From Butyrivibrio hungatei DSM 14810 (GTDB taxonomy: Bacteria > Bacillota > Clostridia > Lachnospirales > Lachnospiraceae): a DNA stretch of 64,000 nucleotides. Of the stretch, positions 18,571 through 27,235 are shown piece by piece; position 1 is the stretch's first letter; each line of letters begins with the position of its first letter. The notes under the pieces were generated by a model. That model had not been told where the DNA came from, searched no databases, and saw only the letters and a list, made by a program, of their open reading frames with translations. The DNA lies in assembly GCF_900143205.1 (NCBI RefSeq), contig NZ_FRDH01000015.1:1-64000 (forward strand), given 5' to 3'. The translations under genes were made by a program, and so were the position numbers.

Positions 18571-20982
18571 TCAATCCAGCTTCAAGATCATCTCAATAAC
18601 ACGCTTAGCACACTTTTTTAGGTCTTCTCTGGTAATAGCTCTCATTTCCAGTGCTTTTTTTACTCTTTCTGGGTAACCATTTGCCATCTTAACATCATTA
18701 CCTGCAAGAATCTCTTTATACTGCTCGGATCTATTCCACCAGTCACTTGTTACCATTCCCTTGAATCCCCATTCATCTCGCAGAATTCCTGTTAAAAGAT
18801 CCTTTGACTCTGACGCCCTCTGTCCGTTTATCACATTGTATGACGACATGATAGTCCATGGATCGGCTTCCTTAACGATAATTTCAAATACCTTGAGATA
18901 TATTTCTCTAAGCGCACGCTCTGAAACTCTTGAATCACTGTGTTTTCTATTGGTCTCTTTATTATTTGCAGCAAAATGCTTTACGCTACATGCTACGTTA
19001 TTTGATTGAATACCCTTAACCATCTGCGCAGCAAGTTTTCCAGCAAGATATGGATCTTCTGAATAATATTCAAAGTTACGACCACATAGTGGGCTTCTGT
19101 GAATATTTACAGCTGGCGTAAGCCATATCTGGAGGTTGTTTTCCTTGAGCTCCTCTCCACCTGCAACACCAATTTCATACAGCAGCTCTTTGTTCCATGT
19201 AGAAGCAAGAAGTGTTGCACAAGGCCAAGCTGTTGTTGCAACGCCGCATTCCGAATTAATTCTTACACCTGCAGGGCCATCAGCAGTCATAACATTTGGA
19301 ATACCATATTCAGGCTTATTGCCCATTCCCCATGTGTTAGCAACACCTCTGTTAGGCTGACCACCAAGAATATCTATAAGATCTTCATCATCAAGCTGCT
19401 CTACAAATTCATCAACAGACATTTTGCCATCAAACACGTCTATAAGAGGCTTAACACCTTCTTTATATGGATTCATGAGAAGGTACCTTGCTCTTCCTTT
19501 CTCTTCTGGGACCATTGCCTCTTCTGTTCCTGGCACCATCTTTTCAAAAATGCATTCATCCTTGTCTCTAGCTGGACCTGTAGGAAGATCTTCATAGGTT
19601 CCATCAGCAAGAAGCCTTTTCTTTAATGACACGGGATTAAGCTTCTCAGAAAGCTTTTCATATATCTCATCGTCATCCTGAGCGTATGTATAGTCAATCT
19701 CCTCAGCCTCAGCTACACTTCCACCAATGAAAAACTTATAATCACCTTTTTCAACAACATAGGAAGATTTCTCTATCTTTCCAAGATCATCATATGAAGC
19801 TAACTGATATTTATTAACTGAAAGCTCCATTACCTGGGATTCTCCAGCTTTTAAAAGTCTGCTCTTTTCAAAAGAAACTAATACTTTTGCCGCTTTTCCA
19901 AGCTTACCCTGTGGTGCTGAAAGATAAATGGCTACAACTTCTTTTCCGCTAACTTTTCCAGTATTTGTAACATTAACAACAAAAGTTATGTCATCGCCTT
20001 TTTCTTTTACTTTAATAATCTCTTTTTCAAAGTTTGTGTAAGAAAGGCCATAGCCAAATGGGTATACCACTTTATTTTTTGCTCCAGAAAGGGTTTCAAA
20101 ATATCTATAACCCACAAATATATCTTCTGTGTAATCAACATATTCTGGAGACTCGTGGAACCCTGCTGTTGATGGATAGTCGTCTACGTCTGCAGCAAAT
20201 GTGTCTGGGAGCTTACCTGATGGATTAACATATCCCATAAGAACCTCAGCAACAGCTAATCCGCCTTCCATTCCACCTTGCCAAGCTAAAAGAGCTGCTT
20301 CTATAGCACTGTCGTTCTTTATCCACTTTGTATCTACAATACCGCCTGTATTTAACACAATTATTGTATTTGCAAAGGCTTCTTTTACCGGATTAATCAG
20401 CTTTTTCTCGTTTTCTGTAAGATAAAAATCTCCTTCAGGGAATATCTTTCCTGCTGTTTTTGGCATGCTTACCTCATTGCCCCAAGGATTGTATTCTCCG
20501 TCATATTCTACATCTGAACGATCCCAACCTTCTCCAGAAAATCTACTGATACTGATGATCGCTGTGTCTGTATATGCTTTAGCCCCCTTTATGAGTTCAT
20601 CCTCTAAGACAGGCTCCACTGTCATTCCAGGAGCAGATCCAGTTTTATACTGCTCTTCCACATTTTTCTTATAAAAATCACAGACTGGTTCATATACATC
20701 TACTCCAAGGATTTTGAATCCATCATAGATGTTATGAATATATTTGGTGTAAACATCGCCGCTTCCGCCACCACCTTTTACATAATCAAAGGTTCCTTTT
20801 CCAAAAAGAGCTACCTTCTTGCCCTTTGATAACGGCAAAGCTCCCTTTTCGTTCTTTAAGAGTACCATCCCTTCAAGAGCGGCATTTTTTGACAACTCGA
20901 TATGTTCAGTGCCGGCTGTAACCCTTGTATCGCCGTAAAGTGGCATAGCTGGCTGATAATTTGCTCTAACCCATTTTTTCAT
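18571..20982 (-). CDS. GH3 beta-glucosidase, permuted domain order
   Basis: 803-aa glycoside hydrolase family 3 enzyme without signal peptide, so it acts on imported oligosaccharides. The domain order is reversed: the alpha/beta sandwich domain (LEGMVLLKNEKGALPLSKGK) comes first, a fibronectin-III-like region lies near residues 320-420, and the TIM-barrel-like domain comes last, from about 520. The nucleophile is predicted as Asp747 in MVTSDWW. The acid/base is predicted as Glu151 in RFSGEGWDR. The permuted arrangement is known from Butyrivibrio fibrisolvens BglA and Ruminococcus albus enzymes. Beta-glucosidase activity is the likely function; xylosidase or other beta-glycosidase activity is possible. 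Confidence 0.92.
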   Translation of the reverse strand: MKKWVRANYQPAMPLYGDTRVTAGTEHIELSKNAALEGMVLLKNEKGALPLSKGKKVALFGKGTFDYVKGGGGSGDVYTKYIHNIYDGFKILGVDVYEPVCDFYKKNVEEQYKTGSAPGMTVEPVLEDELIKGAKAYTDTAIISISRFSGEGWDRSDVEYDGEYNPWGNEVSMPKTAGKIFPEGDFYLTENEKKLINPVKEAFANTIIVLNTGGIVDTKWIKNDSAIEAALLAWQGGMEGGLAVAEVLMGYVNPSGKLPDTFAADVDDYPSTAGFHESPEYVDYTEDIFVGYRYFETLSGAKNKVVYPFGYGLSYTNFEKEIIKVKEKGDDITFVVNVTNTGKVSGKEVVAIYLSAPQGKLGKAAKVLVSFEKSRLLKAGESQVMELSVNKYQLASYDDLGKIEKSSYVVEKGDYKFFIGGSVAEAEEIDYTYAQDDDEIYEKLSEKLNPVSLKKRLLADGTYEDLPTGPARDKDECIFEKMVPGTEEAMVPEEKGRARYLLMNPYKEGVKPLIDVFDGKMSVDEFVEQLDDEDLIDILGGQPNRGVANTWGMGNKPEYGIPNVMTADGPAGVRINSECGVATTAWPCATLLASTWNKELLYEIGVAGGEELKENNLQIWLTPAVNIHRSPLCGRNFEYYSEDPYLAGKLAAQMVKGIQSNNVACSVKHFAANNKETNRKHSDSRVSERALREIYLKVFEIIVKEADPWTIMSSYNVINGQRASESKDLLTGILRDEWGFKGMVTSDWWNRSEQYKEILAGNDVKMANGYPERVKKALEMRAITREDLKKCAKRVIEMILKLD

Positions 20983-21342
20983 AAGATATCCCTTTCATTC
21001 TTTTCAAAATAAATAAATCAATCTAATACTACCATTTTGTTAATAGATTAGTTATAAATTTTTCTTATTTTTTTTAGGCTTTCATTCGAACATATAATGT
21101 ATAATCTCCTTATGAAATTTGGAACATGCATTTTAGCGATGGTAGCGTAGCTTTACCGGAGCATAAAAATGTGGATGTGGTTTCTTGAGGGCTCAAAACA
21201 GGCAGGTCATTCGACCTGCCTGTTTTATTTCTATGCACCAGCAAAATAACTCTAACAATTACCATAAATGCGATATTTATTGCTTTTTGAGGGATGTATT
21301 ATTATATTATTACTGTTAATGATTTTTATGTGGAGGAGCACC
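20983..21342 (+). other. intergenic region with possible leader RNA
   Basis: 360 bases separate the GH3 start (minus) from the ktrB start (plus). Two overlapping TATAAT boxes lie at 21093-21105. About 90 bases downstream is a strong terminator-like hairpin, described separately, and ktrB only starts 115 bases after that. A transcript from this promoter would be a structured RNA of about 115 bases ending before ktrB. It could be a riboswitch-like leader or a small RNA. Confidence 0.45.
21197..21226 (+). terminator. terminator-like hairpin before ktrB
   Basis: AACAGGCAGGTC and GACCTGCCTGTT form a 12-bp stem with a four-to-five-base loop, followed by TTATTTC. It lies upstream of ktrB and downstream of a candidate promoter, where it could act as an attenuator or as the end of a small RNA. 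Confidence 0.8.
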
Positions 21343-22710
21343 ATGAAAAAGTGGAGTTTTTCATCTGAACATTTGATACCACTGAGCTTCTTAGGAGCAA
21401 TTGTTATTGGAACAATACTCCTTTTACTTCCAATATCTACTGCAATGGGCGAAACTACCGACTTTATTACAGCACTTTTCACAGCAACTACATCTGTTTG
21501 CGTTACAGGTCTTGTTGTTACAGATACATATAGTCACTGGAGCACCTTTGGTCAAGTAATTATCCTTATCCTGGCTCAAATTGGCGGACTTGGAATAATA
21601 ACCGTTGCATCAACATTTTTACTAGTATCCCAAAAGAAATTTACTATGGGCGAAAGAATGATGCTCAAAGATGCATTAAATCTAAATTCACGATCTGGTA
21701 TACTTGGAAAGCTTGTCAGGATCATCCGTGGAACAATTATGGTAGAACTTCTTGGCGCTATCCTTTATTCATTTCGTCTCGTACCACTTTTAGGTCTAGC
21801 AAAGGGATTATGGGCATCATTATTTAATTCAGTTTCTGCCTTTTGTAACGCAGGAATGGATATCATAGGTCCAACGAGCATGGGGCAGTTTCACTCTGAT
21901 CCAGCAGTTCTTTTGATCACAATGACACTAATTGTACTTGGCGGCCTTGGTTATGTTGTTTGGTTCGACATATCATCCGGAATAAAAAAAGGTATCAAGA
22001 AAAACTATTCACCCAAAACAATAATAAAACGCTTTACTGAACACACCAAGTTAGTCCTTACGATGACGTTTTCACTCATACTTTTGGGTGCTTTGATCAT
22101 TTTCTTTGCTGAATACAACAATCCAGCAACAATAGGAACCATGTCGCTTTCCGACAAGATCATAAACAGTTTTTTTCAGTCTATAACTCTTAGAACTGCC
22201 GGTTTTGCAAGCTTTTCGCAGAAGGGATTGACAGATATATCATGCGTAATATCCTATGTTCTAATGTTTATAGGCGGATCCCCTGTAGGTACCGCTGGTG
22301 GAATAAAGACAGTCACTTTTTTCCTCGCAGCTATCAATATAATCAACTATATAAATTGTGATGAAAAGAATCTGGTTTTTCACAAACGAGTAACCGAAGA
22401 TCTCATGAGAAAAGCTTCTGTCATACTTGCCGTTAGCTCTTTTACAGTAATTGTCCTTACTCTTATACTACTGGCAACAAATCCTGCCATCACGGTAGTT
22501 GATTCACTTTTTGAAGTAATAAGCGCTTCAGCCACTGTTGGTCTTACAAGAGATGTTACCCCGACCCTTAATCTTGCCGGTCGTATTATAATTATCATAG
22601 CAATGTATTTAGGCAGAATTGGTCCAATATCAATGGCAATATTTTTTGCTAACCGTAAGCCAAATAAGAATTCATGCAAATTCGCTGAAGGCGAATTTTA
22701 CGTCGGATAA
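21343..22710 (+). CDS. ktrB: Trk/Ktr potassium channel subunit KtrB
   Basis: Membrane subunit of a Ktr-type K+ uptake system, about 455 aa. Four pore-loop repeats are visible: TTSVCVTGLVV, FCNAGMD, RTAGFAS and SATVGLTRD, each with the central Gly of the selectivity filter. The start at 21343 is chosen for the GGAGGAGC ribosome binding site; an upstream in-frame start would add a stray hydrophobic stretch. It is followed after 11 bases by ktrA, so both are in one operon. Regulation by c-di-AMP or ATP binding to KtrA is known for the family. Confidence 0.9.
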   Translation: MKKWSFSSEHLIPLSFLGAIVIGTILLLLPISTAMGETTDFITALFTATTSVCVTGLVVTDTYSHWSTFGQVIILILAQIGGLGIITVASTFLLVSQKKFTMGERMMLKDALNLNSRSGILGKLVRIIRGTIMVELLGAILYSFRLVPLLGLAKGLWASLFNSVSAFCNAGMDIIGPTSMGQFHSDPAVLLITMTLIVLGGLGYVVWFDISSGIKKGIKKNYSPKTIIKRFTEHTKLVLTMTFSLILLGALIIFFAEYNNPATIGTMSLSDKIINSFFQSITLRTAGFASFSQKGLTDISCVISYVLMFIGGSPVGTAGGIKTVTFFLAAINIINYINCDEKNLVFHKRVTEDLMRKASVILAVSSFTVIVLTLILLATNPAITVVDSLFEVISASATVGLTRDVTPTLNLAGRIIIIIAMYLGRIGPISMAIFFANRKPNKNSCKFAEGEFYVG

Positions 22711-22721
22711 AGGAGAAAAAA

Positions 22722-23372
22722 ATGAAAAAATCAGTTGCAGTTCTAGGACTTGGAAGATATGGCGTCAGCCTGGCAAAGACCCTCTACGACATGGGGGCAG
22801 ATGTCCTTGTTGCTGATAAAGACGAAGATACCATAAAGGAAATGGCTGGCTTTTGCACAGTTGCTGTCGTTGCTGATCTAGAAAACGAAGAAGAGATCAA
22901 GGCATTAGATCTCAAAAACATGGACATTGTAGTATGTGCCATGGGACGAAACATGTCAGCAAGTATCATGGTAGTAGCCGTAGCAAAAGAGCTTGGAGTT
23001 CCTCTTGTTGTGGCCAAAAGTTCATCAGAAAGAATGTCTTCAATCCTAAAGAAAGTTGGAGCAGACAAGATCATAATTCCTGAGGATTTTGGTGGAAATC
23101 AGTCAGCTCGAATCCTGCTCTCTGACACATTTATGGATTACTTCCAGCTTGACGATACTCTTTCTTTAGTAGAGATCAAACCTAGAGAGAATTGGATCGG
23201 TAAAAATCTTATTGAATTAGAGCTCAGAAAAAAATACAAATTAAACGTAGTTGCAGTTAAAGATAGCCAGACTCCTTGGGGATTCATTGATTCTCAAAGA
23301 AAACTTGGTAAAGACACTACATTACTTGTTATCATAGAAACTAGTGAGCTAAACAAGATCAACAAAAACTGA
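22722..23372 (+). CDS. ktrA: potassium uptake regulator KtrA/TrkA
   Basis: 216-aa cytoplasmic RCK protein that gates KtrB. The Rossmann nucleotide-binding motif is GLGRYGVSLAKTLYDMGADV (GxGxxG), and the conserved acid at the end of strand 2 is in VADKDED. Residues 135-216 are an RCK_C (TrkA-C) domain, the usual ligand-sensing part. The ATG follows AAAGGAG. Length is normal for KtrA. Confidence 0.92.
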   Translation: MKKSVAVLGLGRYGVSLAKTLYDMGADVLVADKDEDTIKEMAGFCTVAVVADLENEEEIKALDLKNMDIVVCAMGRNMSASIMVVAVAKELGVPLVVAKSSSERMSSILKKVGADKIIIPEDFGGNQSARILLSDTFMDYFQLDDTLSLVEIKPRENWIGKNLIELELRKKYKLNVVAVKDSQTPWGFIDSQRKLGKDTTLLVIIETSELNKINKN

Positions 23373-23415
23373 TGATTTTTGTTATCATCGATTTTAACGC
23401 ATATGGAGGTAAAAT

Positions 23416-24333
23416 ATGTATTTTCTGATCAATAACACTTTAGAAGAATGCAGCGCAGAACAGTGTCATGATGCCGCTTCCCCATATGTTGCTATCTTGA
23501 CTCCTGCACAGTGGGCAGAACAAAGTGAAAACTTTGATATGGGACTTGATTTTGATATAAGCAATGAGGAAATATTCACTACAAAAGCAGAAGTTAACTA
23601 TGACTCTCTCACTGGAACTTTCTGCATTCCAACTCAATCTTCTCACACAGATGATCCTCAAAAGTTTTCATATGCACTTGATGAAACTGGCATTGTATTC
23701 ATAGATAATGGGGATACTGTAGAGAACATCGTTAAACGCATTCAAAGATTCAAAAAATGGAAAAAACCTTCTCTCGAAAGATTTTTCTATGACTTTTTGG
23801 AACTTATCATACATGACGACCTCTCTACGATGCAGCGCTATGAGATGGAGCTCGATAATCTGGAAAAAGAAATAATGACAGATACAGAAGCTGCTGACAT
23901 GAGCCGAAATAATGACATTCGTAGCGACATACGAGATCTTAGAACTCATTATGAACAGCTCCTAGATCTTGGTCAGGAACTAGAAGAAAATGAAAATGGC
24001 TTTTTTAATGAAGAAAACCTCAGATACTTCAGAATGTTTTCAAGCAGAGTTGAAAGACTGTATGAAGCCGCAACTCATATAAGAGATTATACCATCCAGT
24101 TAAATGATCTATATCAGTCTCAGCTCGATGTTAAGCAAAATAGGATTATGACTGTGCTTACCGTGGTTACTACAATTTTTATGCCACTCACACTGATCGT
24201 TGGTTGGTATGGAATGAATTTCAAATACATGCCAGAGCTTGAATCAAAGATGGGATACCCTGTTGTAATTCTCCTCAGCATATTGATCGTAGTAGGAAGT
24301 CTTATCTTCTTTAAGATAAAAAAGATACTGTAA
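23416..24333 (+). CDS. CorA-type magnesium/cation transporter
   Basis: 305-aa CorA-family channel. The long N-terminal cytoplasmic domain ends in an extended helix, followed by two C-terminal membrane helices. The signature motif YGMNF is present at the end of the first, as required for the pore. The extended helix (LDNLEKEIM to ENENGFFNEEN) is typical of the CorA funnel. It lies 43 bases downstream of ktrA with its own TGGAGGTA ribosome binding site, and may share the potassium operon. Mg2+ is the likely substrate, but family members also carry Co2+, Ni2+ or Zn2+. Confidence 0.85.
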   Translation: MYFLINNTLEECSAEQCHDAASPYVAILTPAQWAEQSENFDMGLDFDISNEEIFTTKAEVNYDSLTGTFCIPTQSSHTDDPQKFSYALDETGIVFIDNGDTVENIVKRIQRFKKWKKPSLERFFYDFLELIIHDDLSTMQRYEMELDNLEKEIMTDTEAADMSRNNDIRSDIRDLRTHYEQLLDLGQELEENENGFFNEENLRYFRMFSSRVERLYEAATHIRDYTIQLNDLYQSQLDVKQNRIMTVLTVVTTIFMPLTLIVGWYGMNFKYMPELESKMGYPVVILLSILIVVGSLIFFKIKKIL

Positions 24334-24356
24334 TTTGGTCATGCAACCCAAAATAA

Positions 24357-24382
24357 AAATCGCTTCAGTGAAAGCGATTTCA
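24357..24382 (+). terminator. putative terminator after corA-like gene
   Basis: AAATCGCTT and AAGCGATTT form a nine-base-pair stem with a short loop, 24 bases after the stop codon. The T-run downstream is interrupted, so strength is uncertain. Confidence 0.6.
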
Positions 24383-24488
24383 GTTTGGAGTTTTATTTCA
24401 TTTAGACCTGTTTTTTTAATTTTTATTATTTATTTAACTGACTCGTTATGTTATAAATATCTCAAATGATTTTTTTAGAGGTGATAAT

Positions 24489-24584
24489 ATGGCTGAAACA
24501 AATAATGATAATGTTATGCTGTCTCAGGCTGAGATAGATAAACTTATAAAGAAAATGGAAGAAGAAAAAGCTGAAAAGAAGTAA
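24489..24584 (+). CDS. 31-aa peptide with FliM/FliN-like EID motif
   Basis: An open reading frame of 31 codons with a good AGAGGTGATAAT ribosome binding site and a strong terminator directly behind it, so very likely real. The centre reads VMLSQAEIDKLIKKM. The same pattern (LSQxEIDxLL) forms the N-terminal CheY-phosphate-binding helix of the flagellar switch proteins FliM and FliN/FliY. Here it stands alone, followed by a charged tail (EEEKAEKK). It could bind CheY-like proteins without being part of the switch. This role is inference; the window also encodes a CheY-like protein and two chemoreceptors. Confidence 0.7.
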   Translation: MAETNNDNVMLSQAEIDKLIKKMEEEKAEKK

Positions 24585-24590
24585 TTATTT

Positions 24591-24628
24591 AAGGTTCAGT
24601 TCCTTATTTGAAACTGAACCTTTTCTTT
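24591..24628 (+). terminator. terminator of the 31-aa peptide gene
   Basis: AAGGTTCAGTT and AACTGAACCTT form an 11-bp perfect stem around a 10-base loop, followed by TTCTTTATTT. It begins six bases after the stop codon of the small peptide gene. It may also serve the helicase gene on the other strand. Confidence 0.85.
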
Positions 24629-24642
24629 ATTTCCGTGAATGA

Positions 24643-26787
24643 CTATCTTCGCTTTATAATTTTCATTCCTGTAATGAATGCAAATGGAAACATAAATATC
24701 TTTTCCGTTCCATCATTAAATCTAACCACAAACTTTGTTGGTATCTCGTCATCATCAAGAGTTACGTCGGTAATCACACCGTCACCATATTTTGATTGAT
24801 TCACTTTATCGCCAGTCTTAAGTATTTTGGGAACATTATCGCTGGAAGTCTTTGCCTGCAGCTTCTTTTTATATGAAGAAATAGCTCGTGGCTTAGTTTT
24901 TTCCTTAATATTCACTGGAGTTTTTTCTTCTTTTTTGCATAGCTCTCCAACAAAAAGTGATGGCTTATCACTATATTTTAGAATGGTAAGCGTATCTTTT
25001 GCTCTGGTCATTCCAACATAAAAGATTCTCCGCTCTTCCTCATAATCTCTCTTCTCTTGGACTGTTGCTGTCTTGAACGATTTAATGATCTTACTTGGAA
25101 AAACTCCATTAACAACATCCATAAGAACAACATGCTCATATTCAAGGCCTTTACTTGAGTGAATCGTAGACAAAATAAATTTTGACTTGTAGTTTTCTTC
25201 CTTGTTAGCAAGAATATCCCTTAACTGGATAAGTCTGTCTAGAAATGCCTCTATTGTAGCCTCATTTTTGGCAAGCATCTTTAGGATAAAAAGCTTATTA
25301 TCATCAATATTGTTGTTCTTTAGATACTCTCCATATCCCATTTTTTCTATGCGATTTATGGCTTTAATAGGATTCTCAGATACCATATTTCTAAAATTGA
25401 TACGCAAGTCTCTGACATTTCCTAAAATTCTTCGATTTATCTCAAGTTCTTCGACTGCATCGAGGATCCCAATATGCTTATAATCGGCAATGTAGCACAT
25501 TTTCTCAGCATCAGCCTTGCTCAGGTACGTCTGAAATTTATAAAACACCTTCATGAAAAGTTCAGGATCCATAGGGCTTAATGCAAAATTCAAGATAGTT
25601 GTCACATCCACTACCACTCTATGTGAAAAGAAGCTCATATCAGTATTTTTAATCCTATATGGAACTTCATCTCTCTCAAGAATATCAATAAGAGGTAAAA
25701 TAGACTCATTATCCCTGTACAAAACTGCCGTCTGCTCTTTTACCGTGGTAGCCATCTTATGAAGATAGTCATATTGCGACTCTCTGCTCCTAAGTACATC
25801 AAATCTGATAGCTTCGCCCGCTTCTCTTGTAGCATTCATATGCTTGTCATGGCGACTAAAATTCTTTTGAATGAACTTATCCGCCACTTCAACAATTCTA
25901 GCGTTTGATCTGTAATTTTTGTCCATCACAAGCACTCTTGCACCTGGATGATCCTTCTCAAAGTTCAGCAACGCATCTGGATATGCTGCTCTAAAACCAT
26001 ATATACTCTGATCTTCATCTCCTACCATAAAAAGATTGCCATTTTTTCCTGCTAAAAGAGATATGATCATATGCTGTATTTTGGATGTATCCTGCGCTTC
26101 ATCAACGCAAAGATACCTGTACCGATCTCTGTAATGATCCAGAAGTTCCTTAGAACCCTTAAGCATCCTATATGCATATATCATCTGATCATCATAATCC
26201 ATAAGGCTGCGTTTCTTTAACTCTGAATTGTATTCCTCATAAATCTTAAAGAGATCTATTCCTTGATCCTTACCAATCTCTACTATGTCTTTTTCTGTAA
26301 GGAGCATGTTTTTACAGTAAGTTATCAAAGTACGGATGTTTTTGATATCACTCTCTGTGGGATACTCTTTCATTACATTCAGATAAATGTCAGTCAAGAT
26401 CTTACCTGAAACCTTCTCATCTGTTAAAAGATCAAATGATTTCTTACCAATAAGCCTTCCATAATGGCTTATTATCTTAGCGCAAATTCCATTGATAGTT
26501 CTAAACTCTAAGTTAGTTGCTCCGTCGTTACCAAAAATGTTTACAAAACGGCTTTTCATATCTCTTGTTGCTGCAACTGTATACGTAAGAGTTAGTATAT
26601 TATCTGGTGCAATTCCACTTACAAAAAGCATATACCCCAGCCTGTTTACTAGAACCGTCGTCTTTCCACTGCCGGGAACTGCCAAAAGAAGGACCGGGCC
26701 CTCAACAGCCTTTACGGTCCTTTTTTGTTCATCATTTAATTTATTTCCATATCTTTTAAAAAACTCTTCATCTGTCAAATAACTCAT
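24643..26787 (-). CDS. UvrD/PcrA-like superfamily 1 helicase
   Basis: 714-aa 3'-5' DNA helicase. Motifs in order: I AVPGSGKTTVL (Lys42), II CVDEAQDTSKIQ, III VGDEDQSIYGFRAA, IV MDKNYRS, V STIHSSKGLEYEHVVL, VI VGMTRAKDTL. The C-terminal 60 residues form a Tudor-like domain (GDKVNQSKYGDGVITDV), which in PcrA contacts RNA polymerase and accessory factors. The length is normal. It may be the main PcrA or one of several paralogues. Probable roles are repair and removal of stalled complexes. Confidence 0.9.
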   Translation of the reverse strand: MSYLTDEEFFKRYGNKLNDEQKRTVKAVEGPVLLLAVPGSGKTTVLVNRLGYMLFVSGIAPDNILTLTYTVAATRDMKSRFVNIFGNDGATNLEFRTINGICAKIISHYGRLIGKKSFDLLTDEKVSGKILTDIYLNVMKEYPTESDIKNIRTLITYCKNMLLTEKDIVEIGKDQGIDLFKIYEEYNSELKKRSLMDYDDQMIYAYRMLKGSKELLDHYRDRYRYLCVDEAQDTSKIQHMIISLLAGKNGNLFMVGDEDQSIYGFRAAYPDALLNFEKDHPGARVLVMDKNYRSNARIVEVADKFIQKNFSRHDKHMNATREAGEAIRFDVLRSRESQYDYLHKMATTVKEQTAVLYRDNESILPLIDILERDEVPYRIKNTDMSFFSHRVVVDVTTILNFALSPMDPELFMKVFYKFQTYLSKADAEKMCYIADYKHIGILDAVEELEINRRILGNVRDLRINFRNMVSENPIKAINRIEKMGYGEYLKNNNIDDNKLFILKMLAKNEATIEAFLDRLIQLRDILANKEENYKSKFILSTIHSSKGLEYEHVVLMDVVNGVFPSKIIKSFKTATVQEKRDYEEERRIFYVGMTRAKDTLTILKYSDKPSLFVGELCKKEEKTPVNIKEKTKPRAISSYKKKLQAKTSSDNVPKILKTGDKVNQSKYGDGVITDVTLDDDEIPTKFVVRFNDGTEKIFMFPFAFITGMKIIKRR

Positions 26788-26994
26788 AACGATACAATTT
26801 TATGTTACGAGCACATCTTATGTCTATATACTTTTTTCTAAGCAAAAAACTTCGTAATATAGGATTTATCCTGCCATTGGTAATTTTTATAAAAGATTTA
26901 TAACCAAGTTAGGAAAAAGAAATATTTGTGAGTTATAGTATTAAAAAATGAGTTGCCTCAACTTATATTATTCTTCATCAAGGAGGTGTCTGCG

Positions 26995-27174
26995 ATGGAT
27001 GTTAATCACAAAGATATCAATAGCAAAATCAAAAAACCTGCTAAGGTTATTGACGCCGTAAACTATAACGGCAAATATATGGATCCAAGTATTTTAAAAG
27101 GAAAAATCATTTCTGTAACAGCAATACTGACCACCTTGATTGCTATATCATTAGCAATTATGTTCTTATGTTAA
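26995..27174 (+). CDS. 59-aa single-pass membrane protein
   Basis: Short protein with a Lys-rich N-terminal half (HKDINSKIKKPAK) and one membrane helix at the C-terminus (ILTTLIAISLAIMFLC). The start at 26995 has a strong AAGGAGGTG upstream; the in-frame extension before it has no signal. A good terminator follows. The layout suggests a tail-anchored protein facing the cytoplasm. No family recognised. Confidence 0.65.
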   Translation: MDVNHKDINSKIKKPAKVIDAVNYNGKYMDPSILKGKIISVTAILTTLIAISLAIMFLC

Positions 27175-27190
27175 AGGCTTATACCAAAAA

Positions 27191-27220
27191 GCCGCCTGTT
27201 CATCTTGTGAACAAGCGGCC
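27191..27220. terminator. bidirectional terminator
   Basis: GCCGC/GCGGC and TGTTCA/TGAACA pair around a short loop, giving an 11-12 bp stem between the convergent small membrane protein gene and the flotillin gene. A-rich and T-rich tracts lie on the two sides. Confidence 0.8.
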
Positions 27221-27235
27221 CATTTAATTTATTGC

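Noticed and set aside
19099..19626. Plus-strand frame of 175 codons opposite the GH3 gene
   Set aside because: It lies fully inside the well-supported GH3 gene, is rich in Cys, Ser and Arg, and has no start signal.
21106..21226. c-di-AMP (ydaO) riboswitch upstream of ktrB
   Set aside because: The conserved blocks of that riboswitch are not visible and the segment is too short. Only a terminator and unassigned leader can be supported.
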